The position numbers and the translations under genes are program-made. This document shows positions 1-10,855 of a DNA stretch of 64,000 nt, piece by piece. Origin of the DNA: Prevotella sp. (GTDB taxonomy: Bacteria > Bacteroidota > Bacteroidia > Bacteroidales > Bacteroidaceae); assembly GCA_022781445.1 (NCBI GenBank), contig JALETQ010000026.1, positions 62,001-126,000 on the forward strand. Reading direction: 5' to 3'. Within the stretch, counting starts at the first letter, position 1; the number at the start of each line of letters is the position of its first letter. Under the pieces are notes generated by a model that worked only from the letters and a program-made list of their open reading frames with translations, was not told the origin of the DNA and did not search any database.

Positions 1-913
1 TCATGAGCTTCAGAATGCGGTCGCTGCCGCTTTGCACGGGCAGATGTATGTGCTTGCATACGTTAGGCTCTTCGGCAATGACCTTCAACGTTTCGTCGCT
101 CATGTCCTTTGGGTGTGAAGTCGTGAAGCGAACCCGCATGTCGGGTACCGCTCTTGCCACCGTCCGCAAAAGGGTAGGGAAGTCAGTCGCTGTTTGTTCG
201 GTATTTGAACCGTCAGTTTGTTGGGCGGCTGATCGGTATGAGTTCACGTTCTGTCCGAGCAAGGTCACCTCTTTGTATCCTTTTTCTTTCAGGTCGATGA
301 CTTCGCGCAGGATGCTCTGCATATCACGCGAGCGTTCCCGTCCTCTGGTATATGGTACGATGCAGTAGTGACAGAAGTTGTTGCATCCGCGCATGATGCT
401 CACAAATCCGCCGATGTGCGCACCGTGGAGGCGTTGCGGCACGACATCCCTGTATGTTTCGGTCGTACTCAGTTCGATGTTCATGGCCTTATGCCCTGTT
501 TCGGCTTGTGCCACGAGGTCGGGTAGGGACAGGTAAGAGTCCGGTCCGGCCACCAAGTCTACATGATGATTCTCGATGAGATCGTCTTTCACGCGTTCTG
601 CCATACATCCCAGCACACCGATGATGAGGTTTTCGGGTTGTGGAGTGTCATTGCCGGTGCCGGTTTCTTCTTTGTTTTTGTCTTTTCCGGCTGCGGCGAT
701 ACGTTTTTTACGTAGCGCGTTCAGCTCTTCCAGTCGTCTGTATATCTTTTGTTCGGCATTGTCGCGCACGGAACAGGTGTTCAGAAAGACGGCATCGGCA
801 TCCTGCATGTCTTCGGTGGTGTCGTAACCGGCCATTTTCATAACCGAAGCGACCACCTCGCTGTCGGCAACATTCATCTGACATCCATACGTTTCGATGA
901 ATAACTTCTTCAT
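1..913 (-). CDS. miaB: tRNA-2-methylthio-N6-dimethylallyladenosine synthase MiaB, C-terminus cut by window edge
   Basis: Reverse-strand reading from ATG at 913: MKKLFIETYGCQMNVADSEVV...VFLNTCSVRDNAEQKIYRRL...GCMAERVKDDLIE...SIMRGCNNFCHYCIVPYTRGRERSR. This is the MTTase family with a radical-SAM CxxxCxxC. Not in the ORF track because it is open at the edge. Confidence 0.95.
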   Translation of the reverse strand, partial: MKKLFIETYGCQMNVADSEVVASVMKMAGYDTTEDMQDADAVFLNTCSVRDNAEQKIYRRLEELNALRKKRIAAAGKDKNKEETGTGNDTPQPENLIIGVLGCMAERVKDDLIENHHVDLVAGPDSYLSLPDLVAQAETGHKAMNIELSTTETYRDVVPQRLHGAHIGGFVSIMRGCNNFCHYCIVPYTRGRERSRDMQSILREVIDLKEKGYKEVTLLGQNVNSYRSAAQQTDGSNTEQTATDFPTLLRTVARAVPDMRVRFTTSHPKDMSDETLKVIAEEPNVCKHIHLPVQSGSDRILKLM

Positions 914-1577
914 ATCTTCATTGTTTGTTAAGTTGCAAAGGTAGTAAGAATTCGTGAAATGCAGGCAGAATTGTTTGCCATATGGTCACTTCCCTTTGTC
1001 TGCCCCCCACCGGTCATCGGCTTTCCGTGTTCTTTTTCTGCCTATAAAAGTACTTTATGACCATATATTTATATATGCTTATCCGCTTCCGGTTGACGGC
1101 CTTTGTCCGCTCGACAGCCAAAATTGCTTCGGACAGTGCAACCGATTTAGGGTAATGCAAGGGAAAAATCATCGGTTTTTGATTGATTCTTGTCCGAAAA
1201 TCGATGATTTTTATCGGTCGGGTTCCCCTCAGAAGGGATGTAAATGTTAAAAAACGGGATTCTTGTCGCCCATTTTTTATTTGTCCGGAGAGTACCGTTC
1301 GTTTTCTGTTTTTTCAGCCTCCGGTGTCGTCTCCCGAACCGTCATGTTCCTATCCGAGTCCGGATACCGGTCGATGTTGTCGAAACAGGCTTGTCAAGCG
1401 TGATGACAACCATCGGTTTTTGTGGAGAATAGTCATACCGGAAGGTTGAAAATGACACCGAAACAGCAATTCCGGTTGTACGAATTTGTGCCGGTTTTTA
1501 CAGTGCCGGAAAAGTTGTTTTCTATTAAAAGTGCTGAAAGCAAGCGACTTCAACTTGTGTATGTGGCATATTATCCG

Positions 1578-1585
1578 TACCTTTG
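1578..1585 (+). promoter_or_regulatory. Bacteroidetes-type promoter (-7 TACCTTTG, -33 TTG)
   Basis: TACCTTTG with TTG 20 nt upstream, before the 1739 CDS. Confidence 0.5.
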
Positions 1586-1738
1586 CACCCGTCAATTGGA
1601 TGGACTTCTTTTGTTTGGATGACTCCATCCTATGTGTAACAGAGGCAAAGATATATCGACATTTTTATTATTTATATTGTCTATATCGCGGACATTGACA
1701 TGTTTTTCTTGTTGTCCGGGTCTCTAAAATCAACAAGC

Positions 1739-2167
1739 ATGAAGTTAAAAATCAAATGTATTGTATTCCTTATCGCGGCCGTGATGGCCATACCTGTTAC
1801 AGCATTTGCGAATACAGGCTTGACAAATGAAGATGAATGGGCATCGGTTATGGATGCCATCATTCAGGTTGAGAGTGGGGGAGACCCACAAGCCCGGAGC
1901 GGTATTTGTTGCGGGCCGATGCAAATCAGTCCCATTCTGGTGGCAGAATGTAACAATATTCTCCGACGAAAGAACACAAAAAAACGATTCAAACTGTCCG
2001 ATAGGTTCAATCTGCAGAAATCAAAGGAGATGTTTATCCTCTTCCAATCGGTCTATAATCCGTACAATAATGTCGAGAAAGCCATCCGGATGTGGAATGG
2101 CGGACTGAGGTATAGCGTCAGAGCCACCCAGCGTTATTACGAGAAAGTCATGCGACTTCTGAAATAG
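1739..2167 (+). CDS. Small secreted lytic transglycosylase / lysozyme-like domain protein
   Basis: Signal peptide MKLKIKCIVFLIAAVMAIPVTAFA, then MDAIIQVESGGDPQARSGICCGPMQISPILVAECN (ESGG...GPMQI motif). Confidence 0.7.
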   Translation: MKLKIKCIVFLIAAVMAIPVTAFANTGLTNEDEWASVMDAIIQVESGGDPQARSGICCGPMQISPILVAECNNILRRKNTKKRFKLSDRFNLQKSKEMFILFQSVYNPYNNVEKAIRMWNGGLRYSVRATQRYYEKVMRLLK

Positions 2168-2587
2168 GTGACAGAGCGTAAATCATTATTTCAAGGACAA
2201 GTATCAACCGGTTACCGGGATGAACGGGGCTTATCCCTTGCATCTTGACGGCAGCTCGTGAGGCTTGGACATTCATTTGGGATAGATTTACGCTCTGTCT
2301 CTTTGCACACAAGCGGTTTTTCGTGCGCTTGCGGGGTTTTCTTACGGATTCTTCTGCGTTTTTTTCTTGTACCTTCTTGTCGTGGTCTTTCATGGATTGA
2401 CGTGTGAAAGGGCATGTCTGTCTGCCGGCTTGCCTTGCCATGGTACGCTACGCCTGTCCTAAGCCGACAGGCAAATTGCACGACAACCAAACACCGACTC
2501 GGAATCTCATGACCGCTTTTGGGGGGTAAAATGCCATTCTCCGCGACTCATGAATAATATTCAACACCCTTTTGCGTTTCAAAAGAT

Positions 2588-3769
2588 ATGGCGTGGCTGA
2601 ACCAAATCCGACAAGTCAAAATCCTTTTGATTACCCTTGCCTTTCTGACGGCAATGGTTTCGCTCGTCGTGTCGCGAATTCTGGTCAGGGATTTGTATGA
2701 GGAAGAGCGCAAAAAAATGGAAATCTGGGCAGAAGCGATCCGTTCTTTCAACATGGCAGATGAGAACACCGACATCGGGCTGGTGTTGAAAGTCATCGAC
2801 GAAAACCACACCATTCCCGTCGTTGTAATGGATAATAAAGGCGAGGCGGTGACCTTCAGGAACATCAACGTGGAGGGAAATAATGCCGAAGACAGCCTCA
2901 ATTACATCGCCCGTCGTGGCAATGAAATGAAAAAGGCGGGCAATTTCATCCGCATCATGATCGGTGATGACGACCGGCATCCCGACTATCAATATGTATG
3001 CTATGACGATTCGCTGATTCTCAAACGCTTGTCGATGTGGCCATACGTGCAGTTGAGCATGGTTCTTGTTTTTGTGTTGGTGGCCATTATTGCATTGCTG
3101 ACATCCAAACGTGCCGAACAAAACAAGGTGTGGGTGGGACTCTCGAAGGAAACTGCCCACCAACTCGGTACGCCGATATCGAGCCTGATGGCATGGATAG
3201 AGATACTCAAGGAGACCTATCCGTCGGATACGTTGTTGCCGGAGATGGACAAAGACGTGAAAAGACTGCAGCTGATAGCCGACCGTTTCTCCAAGATCGG
3301 TTCGCTGCCCGAGCTCTCTGCCGAGCCGGTCAATGGCATCGTAGACCGTGTGGCAGACTATATGCGTCGGCGAACGTCCAAGAAAGTGAGTATCCTTACG
3401 CATCTTTCTGATGATGATTTGTTGGTCAATGTCAACGCATCACTGTTCGAATGGGTCATAGAAAACCTGTGTAAAAATGCCGTCGATGCCATCGAAGGCG
3501 AAGGAAAAGTAACCATCAGCGTCGGACAAATTGAGGGAAAAGTGGTCATCGATGTGTCTGATACGGGTAAAGGTATCCGTAAAAAAGACCTCAACAACGT
3601 ATTCCGGCCGGGCTTTACCACCAAGAAGAGAGGCTGGGGCTTGGGGTTGTCGCTTGCACGGCGCATCGTTGAAGAGTATCATCATGGCAAAATCAAGGTC
3701 AAATGGTCCGAACCCGGCATGGGAACCACATTCCGTATCGAACTCAAAAGTGTCCGAAAGATCTCGTGA
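2588..3769 (+). CDS. Sensor histidine kinase (HATPase_c)
   Basis: Two TM segments, ETAHQLGTPISSLMAW (H-box), NLCKNAVDAIEG (N), DTGKGI (G1), GWGLGLSLARRIVEEYH (G2). No adjacent response regulator. Confidence 0.9.
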   Translation: MAWLNQIRQVKILLITLAFLTAMVSLVVSRILVRDLYEEERKKMEIWAEAIRSFNMADENTDIGLVLKVIDENHTIPVVVMDNKGEAVTFRNINVEGNNAEDSLNYIARRGNEMKKAGNFIRIMIGDDDRHPDYQYVCYDDSLILKRLSMWPYVQLSMVLVFVLVAIIALLTSKRAEQNKVWVGLSKETAHQLGTPISSLMAWIEILKETYPSDTLLPEMDKDVKRLQLIADRFSKIGSLPELSAEPVNGIVDRVADYMRRRTSKKVSILTHLSDDDLLVNVNASLFEWVIENLCKNAVDAIEGEGKVTISVGQIEGKVVIDVSDTGKGIRKKDLNNVFRPGFTTKKRGWGLGLSLARRIVEEYHHGKIKVKWSEPGMGTTFRIELKSVRKIS

Positions 3770-4076
3770 AGTATGTTTCCGATACTTTCGACCTTTGCTT
3801 TCTTTTCTTCAATCTTATAGTATTGTGTTTTTCTTCCTGCCAACAAATTTTTCCTTTTCCTTCCTTTGATGTTTTTTTTACCCACCTTGACATTCTTTCC
3901 TGCCATTTGTCTGGTTGGGTCAGACGTCGTGTCCGAATGTCATGATGCTCCCCCTGCGGTCCATGTGTGTGGGACTTTTTCGGGTCGTTCTTTCAAAATC
4001 ACACCTTGATTTCGTGTAAAACACCCTGTTCATGAAAACTTCATTGAAAAAACTTGCCTGATATATACCTTTTCAC

Positions 4077-4084
4077 TATATTTG
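4077..4084 (+). promoter_or_regulatory. -7 box TATATTFG-type (TATATTTG) with -33 TTG
   Basis: TATATTTG with TTG 20 nt upstream, directly before the MFS gene. Confidence 0.5.
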
Positions 4085-4112
4085 CAAAAAATCATGTATT
4101 AAGAAGCGGATA

Positions 4113-5426
4113 ATGTCATTATTGCGACCTTCCATATTGCTGAAAAACGGCAAAAGCTATGTGGTGCCATTCGTTTTGATCACCATTTGCTTTGCACTTT
4201 GGGGCTTTGCCAATGACATTACCAATCCCATGGTGAAGGCTTTCTCCAAGATTTTTCGGATGACAACATCCGAAGGAACCCTTGTGCAGGTGGCTTTCTA
4301 TGGCGGATATTTCGCCATGGCTTTCCCGGCAGCGTTGTTCATCCGGCGTTTCACCTATCAAAAAGGTGTTGTCGTAGGCTTGGGACTGTACGCCCTGGGT
4401 GCATTGCTCTTTGTTCCGGCAGGATGGAGTGGTGCATTCGCTCCCTTTTTGGCTGCCTATTTCATCATGACCTGCGGACTTTCGTTTCTCGAAACGAGCT
4501 GCAATCCCTACATCCTTTCCATGGGACCGCCCGAATCGGCGACCCGTCGCCTCAATTTTGCACAGGCTTTCAATCCCATCGGTTCTTTGGCGGGCATGTT
4601 TGTCGCGATGAATTTCATCCAGTCGCGCCTCAATCCGATGAGTACCGATGAACGGGCATTGCTCAATCAGGCTGACTTTGACACCTTGAAAGCTGACGAC
4701 CTGCAAATTCTGACGACACCTTATCTGTTGTTGGGCGTTGTCATTGCAATCATGTTTTTGGCCATTTTGTTAGTCAAAATGCCTGAAACGAAGAGCGAAG
4801 GCCCGCTTCCCGACTTGCGTTCCACGTTCCGAAAACTCCTTGCCAACGTCAATTACCGGGAGGGAGTGCTGGCGCAGTTCTTCTATGTGGGTGTGCAAAT
4901 ATGTTGCTGGACGTTCATAATTCAATATGGTACGCGCCTGTTTATGTCCCAAGGCATGGCCGAACAGGAGGCAGAAGTGCTTTCGCAGCAATATAATATC
5001 GTGGCGATGTTGCTCTTTTGCTGCTCGCGTTTCATCTGCACCTATTTCCTCCGTTTCGTCAAGCCGGCGTTGTTGCTTACCATTTTGGCCTTGTCGGCAC
5101 TTGTATTGGTGTTGGGTGTCATTCTGTCCGAAGGACTTTTGGGACTCTATTGTCTCGTTGCCGTTTCGGCGTGTATGTCGTTGATGTTCCCCACTATTTA
5201 CGGACTGTCGCTTCAAGATATGGGCGAAGAGGCTAAATTAGGTTCTGCCGGTTTGATCATGGCCATCCTCGGAGGCTCCGTTTTGCCCTCCGTGCAGGCG
5301 GCAATCATCGATGGTGGCAGCGTTATCGGCATTCCCGGCGTGCAAGCCGGCTTCATCGTTCCTTTGCTTTGTTTCGTGGTTATTGCGCTCTACGGCTGCC
5401 GTTCGCTGCGCCGTGCCCGAATGTAG
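4113..5426 (+). CDS. FucP-like sugar:H+ symporter (MFS)
   Basis: 12-TM protein; FALWGFANDITNPMVKAF, GLSFLETSCNPYILSMGPPESATRRLNFAQAFNPIGSLAG is diagnostic of the FHS/FucP family. Confidence 0.92.
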   Translation: MSLLRPSILLKNGKSYVVPFVLITICFALWGFANDITNPMVKAFSKIFRMTTSEGTLVQVAFYGGYFAMAFPAALFIRRFTYQKGVVVGLGLYALGALLFVPAGWSGAFAPFLAAYFIMTCGLSFLETSCNPYILSMGPPESATRRLNFAQAFNPIGSLAGMFVAMNFIQSRLNPMSTDERALLNQADFDTLKADDLQILTTPYLLLGVVIAIMFLAILLVKMPETKSEGPLPDLRSTFRKLLANVNYREGVLAQFFYVGVQICCWTFIIQYGTRLFMSQGMAEQEAEVLSQQYNIVAMLLFCCSRFICTYFLRFVKPALLLTILALSALVLVLGVILSEGLLGLYCLVAVSACMSLMFPTIYGLSLQDMGEEAKLGSAGLIMAILGGSVLPSVQAAIIDGGSVIGIPGVQAGFIVPLLCFVVIALYGCRSLRRARM

Positions 5427-5553
5427 GCATCCGATTCTCCGATGGGAATTGCTCCGATTGCCACCACCGACCTGCAGCGATGTCCCTTCCCACGTGTAAC
5501 CAATGCCTTTCGAGGCACCATTTATAAGAAAAGATTGTTTTATTAAAAAGAAA

Positions 5554-6243
5554 ATGAGTATGAAAAAGTATTTAGCAGAGATGGTTGGAACCATGGTTTT
5601 GGTTCTCATGGGATGCGGCGTGGCCGTTAGTTTGGGATGCAATCCTACCGCAAATATCCCTGCAGTAGTAGGAACAGCGATGGCTTTTGGACTGTCGGTA
5701 GTGGCAATGGCTTACACCATTGGTGGCATATCGGGATGCCACATCAATCCCGCCATCACTTTAGGTGTGTTCTTGAGTGGAAGAATGAGTGCCAAAGATT
5801 GTGGTATGTATATGATTTTCCAGGTCATTGGTGCCATCATCGGTTCGGCAATCCTGTATGTACTCACATCGTCGAGCGACGGTTCCATTGTCGGAACGGG
5901 AGCCAATGACCTGCAAACGGGTGTCACCGTGATGGGCGGATTGATAGCCGAAATCGTCTTTACGTTCGTTTTCGTTCTTGTCGTTTTGGGTGCAACTTCC
6001 AAGACCAATGGTGCAACGAATAACTTTGCAGGCCTTGCCATCGGCTTGGCTTTGGTGTTGGTACACCTTGTCTGCATCCGTTACACCGGTACTTCGGTCA
6101 ATCCCGCACGCTCTTTCGGTCCTGCTTTGTTCCAAGAAGGTTCGGCCATGGTCAATCTTTGGATATTTATTGTCGGCCCGTTCATCGGTGGTGCTCTGGC
6201 ATCGGTGGTGTGGCGCGTGATCGCTCCCGCAGAAAAAGATTGA
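5554..6243 (+). CDS. MIP family aquaporin/glycerol facilitator
   Basis: Two NPA motifs: GCHINPAITLG and TSVNPARSFGPALF. Confidence 0.93.
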   Translation: MSMKKYLAEMVGTMVLVLMGCGVAVSLGCNPTANIPAVVGTAMAFGLSVVAMAYTIGGISGCHINPAITLGVFLSGRMSAKDCGMYMIFQVIGAIIGSAILYVLTSSSDGSIVGTGANDLQTGVTVMGGLIAEIVFTFVFVLVVLGATSKTNGATNNFAGLAIGLALVLVHLVCIRYTGTSVNPARSFGPALFQEGSAMVNLWIFIVGPFIGGALASVVWRVIAPAEKD

Positions 6244-6483
6244 ATCCGGTACCCGCCGGCATTGTCATTCGTCAACTTTTATCGGGCATTTCCAACCGTC
6301 ATCATATTTGCGAATGGCGGTTGGAATGCTTGTCTGCACCAAGCTGTGCAACATTCATGACGGCATGGCCCGCAGCCGGGGAAGAATGCACGACAAACAT
6401 TTTGTTTTGACAAATTAAAGTGCTAACTTTGCCATGACAATCAAGTATCATTTAATGAATCATCATATAAAATTCAAGTAACT

Positions 6484-7494
6484 ATGGTAGATTACAAATC
6501 ACTCGGTCTCGTCAATACACGCGAGATGTTCAAGAGAGCCATCGACGGCGGTTATGCCATTCCGGCATTCAACTTCAATAACATGGAACAGCTGCAAGCC
6601 ATCATCAAGGCATCGGCAACGCGCAAATCGCCCGTTATTTTGCAGGTCTCCAAAGGTGCTCGCAACTATGCCAACCAGACATTGTTGCGCTACATGTCGC
6701 AAGGTGCTGTGGAATATGCCAAGGAGTTGGGATGCCAACATCCCGAGATTGCGCTCCACCTCGACCACGGCGACAGCTTCGAAGTGTGCAAAAGCTGTGT
6801 GGATTTCGGCTTCTCTTCTGTCATGATTGACGGTAGTGCGTTGCCTTATGAAGAGAATGTGGCTCTCACCAAGCAGGTGGTTGAGTATGCTCACCGCTTT
6901 GATGTGACCGTTGAGGGCGAGCTGGGTGTGCTTGCCGGTGTCGAAGACGATGTCGTTGCAGAAGAATCTCACTATACTCGTCCTGAAGAAGTGATCGACT
7001 TTGTCACCAAGACAGGTGTCGACTCGCTTGCCATTTCCATCGGAACCAGCCATGGTGCTTACAAGTTCAAGCCCGAACAATGTACCCGTGACCCCAAGAC
7101 CGGTCGCCTTGTGCCTCCTCCTTTGGCTTTCGATGTGCTTGATGCCATCATGGAAAAACTCCCCGGATTCCCCATCGTGTTGCACGGAAGTTCATCGGTT
7201 CCTCAAGAATATGTGGACATCATCAATTCAAACGGCGGCAATTTGCCCGATGCTGTGGGCATTCCCGAAGAAGAATTGCGCAAAGCTGCCAAGAGTGCTG
7301 TCTGCAAAATCAACATCGATTCGGACTCCCGACTGGCATTTACTGCAGCTGTCAGAAAGGTCTTGGCCGACAAGCCCGGCGAATTCGACCCGCGTAAGTA
7401 CTGCGGTCCGGCTCGCGATCTGATGACAGAACTCTATGAACACAAAATTACCAATGTGCTCGGATCGGACAACAAGCTCATCAACATGGATTGA
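6484..7494 (+). CDS. fba: Class II fructose-bisphosphate aldolase
   Basis: AIPAFNFNNMEQLQAI, HLDHGDSFE, VEGELGVLAGVEDDV, FPIVLHGSSSVPQEYV. -7 box TAACTTTG at 6424-6431. Confidence 0.95.
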   Translation: MVDYKSLGLVNTREMFKRAIDGGYAIPAFNFNNMEQLQAIIKASATRKSPVILQVSKGARNYANQTLLRYMSQGAVEYAKELGCQHPEIALHLDHGDSFEVCKSCVDFGFSSVMIDGSALPYEENVALTKQVVEYAHRFDVTVEGELGVLAGVEDDVVAEESHYTRPEEVIDFVTKTGVDSLAISIGTSHGAYKFKPEQCTRDPKTGRLVPPPLAFDVLDAIMEKLPGFPIVLHGSSSVPQEYVDIINSNGGNLPDAVGIPEEELRKAAKSAVCKINIDSDSRLAFTAAVRKVLADKPGEFDPRKYCGPARDLMTELYEHKITNVLGSDNKLINMD

Positions 7495-7526
7495 TGAGGT
7501 AATTCCACTCATCCGTAATGATATGA

Positions 7527-7560
7527 AACAGATCCCGTCGGTTCGGGGTCTGTTTTTATT
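7527..7560 (+). terminator. Intrinsic terminator after fba
   Basis: AACAGATCCCG-tcggtt-CGGGGTCTGTTTTTATTTT hairpin plus T-run. Confidence 0.75.
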
Positions 7561-7971
7561 TTCCGGATCGTTCATCCTTGAACGGTGACAGTGAGCGATA
7601 CCGGACGGAAGGTGTCTAATGGTATGAGGTGTAGGCTCAGACGCTCTAATGGCCGATTTGGATTGAATTTGAGTACGTGATGACGCGAAGATGGAATCCA
7701 AGACCAACAAGTATACTTTTGTACGGCGCAAGAATGTCGGGTGATTCATCTGTCTGAAGAGCCGACTTTCCGTCCTGCTCCTCCCAGGTTGGCGATGCCA
7801 TTGTCCGAGACAACATTGACCGGGAAACTTCGTGAGATAACCCTGGGTATAGTTAGGGAGATGGCCATTCGCCTGGGTGAAGCATACTTCATGACAGAAT
7901 CGGTAGCAGACGGCACACGATGACAACAAAAGAATGGAGTATCGTGGATGAAAACAGGAGAAAGTTGAGGG

Positions 7972-8838
7972 TTATTTCTTCTCCACGCCGATATGCTTCA
8001 TCCAGTTTCCACCTTTGAGGCAAAGCAATCCGATGATGACGAAAGGAATGCTCAAGAGCTGACCCATGTTGAGAAACATGCCGTTCTCGAAATCTACTTG
8101 ATCGATTTTGGTGAACTCAATGAAGAAACGTGCCGTGAAAATGAGTGTCAGGCATAAACCGAAGAAGAAGCCCTGTCCCACTTTTTCGGGTTTCTTTTTA
8201 TAGAAATACCAACCCACGAAGAAGAAGATGAAATAACAAACAGCCTCATACAGTTGTCCGGGATGGCGCGGTTCCATGCCCAGCATTGGGTTGCCGGTGT
8301 TCAAGAAATAAAAACCCCACGGCAAATCGGTCACCTTGCCGATGATTTCCGAGTTCATCAGGTTGCCCAGACGAATGAAACAGGCAGTTACAGGGGTGGC
8401 AATAGCGATGTTGTCGAATACACGCCAAAGATTCAACCGGGTTTTGCGATAGTACAGATAGAGTGCCAACATCAGTCCGAGTGTCCCTCCGTGCGATGCA
8501 AGCCCTTCAAAACCGGTATAGTGCCATTCACCCATGGAGTATTTCATGGGCACGAACACCTCGATGAATTTTGTCCAACTGCTCAGATAGACCGAGGGTT
8601 CATAAAAGAAACAATGGCCCAACCGCGCCCCGATGATGATGCCGAAAAAGCAATAAAAGAACAGCGGGTCAAAGAGTTCTTTCTTGATTTTTTGCTGTTC
8701 ATAGAGTTTTTCGACGATGAGATATGCCAGGCCGAGTCCGACTATCCAACAAACGGCATACCAGCGGATGGCTATGGGACCCAGCTCAAAGATGATTTCG
8801 GAAGGATTCCACTGTATGTAGGCGAGTAAGTCTTGCAT
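7972..8838 (-). CDS. lgt: Prolipoprotein diacylglyceryl transferase
   Basis: RWYAVCWIVGLGLAY, GARLGHCFFYEP, HGGTLG, RLGNLMNSEIIGKVTDLPWGF, PRHPGQLYEA. Confidence 0.95.
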   Translation of the reverse strand: MQDLLAYIQWNPSEIIFELGPIAIRWYAVCWIVGLGLAYLIVEKLYEQQKIKKELFDPLFFYCFFGIIIGARLGHCFFYEPSVYLSSWTKFIEVFVPMKYSMGEWHYTGFEGLASHGGTLGLMLALYLYYRKTRLNLWRVFDNIAIATPVTACFIRLGNLMNSEIIGKVTDLPWGFYFLNTGNPMLGMEPRHPGQLYEAVCYFIFFFVGWYFYKKKPEKVGQGFFFGLCLTLIFTARFFIEFTKIDQVDFENGMFLNMGQLLSIPFVIIGLLCLKGGNWMKHIGVEKK

Positions 8839-8897
8839 AACGGCGATATTTTTGAGATGATGATATATACAAATGTTCCTGCATCCGGACACAACGG

Positions 8898-9998
8898 CTA
8901 AACGTTGAAACGGAAGTGCATGATGTCTCCGTCCTGTACGATGTATTCCTTGCCCTCGACAGCCAGCTTGCCGGCTTCTCTTACGGCAGCCTCGGAACCG
9001 TATTGTATGTAGTCTTCATACTTGATGACTTCAGCGCGGATGAATCCTTTTTCAAAATCGGTGTGGATAACGCCGGCACATTGGGGTGCTTTCCATCCCT
9101 TGTGGTAGGTCCATGCCTTGACTTCCATCTCGCCGGCAGTGATGAATGTTTCGAGATTGAGCAGCGAATAGGCTTTCTTGATAAGCCTGTTCACGCCGCT
9201 TTCTTCAAGTCCAAGCTCATCGAGGAACATCTTCTTGTCATCGTAGTCTTCGAGTCCGGCGATGTCTTCTTCGGTCTTGGCGGCAATGACGAGTACTTCG
9301 GCTCCCTCTTCGGCAGCCAGATTCTCTATTTTTCGGGAAAAATCATTGCCAGAGAGGGCGGCGGTTTCATCGACATTGCAGACATACAACACGGGTTTGG
9401 CGGTCAGCAGGAAGAGGTTGCGGGCGGCATCGTTTTCTTCTTTCGTCTCGAAAGTTACGGTACGGGCGTTCTTTCCCACCGAGAGGGCGGCCATATAGGC
9501 TTCGAGGACAGCCATTTCTGTCTTGGCGTCCTTGTTGCCTGCGGCAGCAACCTTCTGTTGTTTCTGCATACGTTGTTCGACGGTTTCAAGGTCTTTGAGC
9601 TGCAACTCGGTATCAATGATCTCCTTATCACGCACAGGATCTACCGTTCCGTCGACGTGGGTGATGTTATCGTCCTCAAAACAGCGCAACACATGGATGA
9701 TGGCATCGGTCTCGCGGATGTTCCCCAAGAACTTGTTGCCGAGTCCTTCGCCACGAGATGCCCCTTTCACCAAGCCTGCAATGTCCACGATCTCGCACGT
9801 TGCAGGAACGATACGGCCGGGGTGAACCAGCTCGGCGAGCTTGGTCAGCCGCTCGTCGGGGACGGTGATGACACCCACATTAGGCTCGATGGTGCAGAAA
9901 GGAAAGTTGGCTGCCTGTGCTTTGGCACTCGAAAGGCAATTGAAAAGGGTGGATTTCCCAACATTGGGAAGCCCCACTATACCGCATTTTAATGACAT
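8898..9998 (-). CDS. ychF: Redox-regulated ATPase/GTPase YchF
   Basis: [54 protein letters not shown] domain C-terminus. Confidence 0.97.
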   Translation of the reverse strand: MSLKCGIVGLPNVGKSTLFNCLSSAKAQAANFPFCTIEPNVGVITVPDERLTKLAELVHPGRIVPATCEIVDIAGLVKGASRGEGLGNKFLGNIRETDAIIHVLRCFEDDNITHVDGTVDPVRDKEIIDTELQLKDLETVEQRMQKQQKVAAAGNKDAKTEMAVLEAYMAALSVGKNARTVTFETKEENDAARNLFLLTAKPVLYVCNVDETAALSGNDFSRKIENLAAEEGAEVLVIAAKTEEDIAGLEDYDDKKMFLDELGLEESGVNRLIKKAYSLLNLETFITAGEMEVKAWTYHKGWKAPQCAGVIHTDFEKGFIRAEVIKYEDYIQYGSEAAVREAGKLAVEGKEYIVQDGDIMHFRFNV

Positions 9999-10427
9999 TC
10001 TATTCTAATACATTGATGATTGTTGGATGCAAAGTTACACATTTTCATCCAACAACGACTCATCAACCGTCCTTTTTTCCGTCCTTGTCCAACCAAAAGC
10101 CGGCATGACAAATGAACGGCGCACGACCGACGATCTCCAAAAAAGGACTGCGGTATGCCGCAATACCGGGTCTCGGCAATCCACGCATGGGTCATGCGGG
10201 GTAAGGCAAAATGACGGTCGTCGGGGCAAGATGGCCACATAACACGGTAGAATGTCACCCGTCGGCATGTCGACGGCAATCAAACCTGAACTACATCGGG
10301 CGGAGAGGCGGAGAATACGGATGAACACAAAGTGGTACGGAGGTTCCCCAGAAGAAACAAAAAAAGGCGGGGGAATCAAGCCGTTTAAGAAGAACATCCA
10401 AACCGATTCACGCCTGCGACAGGCATC

Positions 10428-10465
10428 AAAAAAGGCTGCAAACCTTGCGGTTGCAACCTTTTTGT
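10428..10465 (-). terminator. Intrinsic terminator after rpsT
   Basis: Minus strand: CAAAAAGGTTGCAACCGCAAGGTTTGCAGCCTTTTTTG. Confidence 0.7.
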
Positions 10466-10485
10466 ATGTTTATCTGTGACGACAA

Positions 10486-10740
10486 TCAGCCTAATTTAGC
10501 CACATGCTGAGCCAAACTTGATTTGATGTTGGCGGCTTTATTCTTATGAATAATGTTGGTCTTGGACAATTTGTCAAGCATTTTCTGTACGCTGGGGTAA
10601 AGCTTTACAGCCTCATCCTTGTCGGTCAATGCACGAAGTTTGCGCACTGCATTACGCATGGTCTTTGCGTAGTATTTGTTATGCAAAGTCTTTGCCTTGT
10701 CTTGGCGAATTCTTTTCAGGGAAGATTTGTGATTTGCCAT
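10486..10740 (-). CDS. rpsT: 30S ribosomal protein S20
   Basis: [36 protein letters not shown]...[20 protein letters not shown]. Confidence 0.97.
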   Translation of the reverse strand: MANHKSSLKRIRQDKAKTLHNKYYAKTMRNAVRKLRALTDKDEAVKLYPSVQKMLDKLSKTNIIHKNKAANIKSSLAQHVAKLG

Positions 10741-10783
10741 CGTTTATTTCCTTACCTTATGTTTCGTTTCATTTCTTGTTTTG

Positions 10784-10855
10784 TAGTCCCTAGGAGAGTC
10801 GAACTCCTCTTTAGAGAATGAAAATCTCTCGTCCTAACCGATAGACGAAGGGACC
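10784..10855 (-). tRNA. tRNA-Glu (TTC)
   Basis: Reverse complement GGTCCCTTCGTCTATCGGTTAGGACGAGAGATTTTCATTCTCTAAAGAGGAGTTCGACTCTCCTAGGGACTA. Anticodon TTC; D, anticodon and T arms fold. Confidence 0.95.

Noticed and set aside
576-843. Short + strand ORFs over 1-913
   Set aside because: Antisense to miaB, which is missing from the ORF track only because it runs off the window edge.
2588-3769. Two-component system
   Set aside because: Only the kinase is present here; no response regulator is adjacent, so no system can be claimed.
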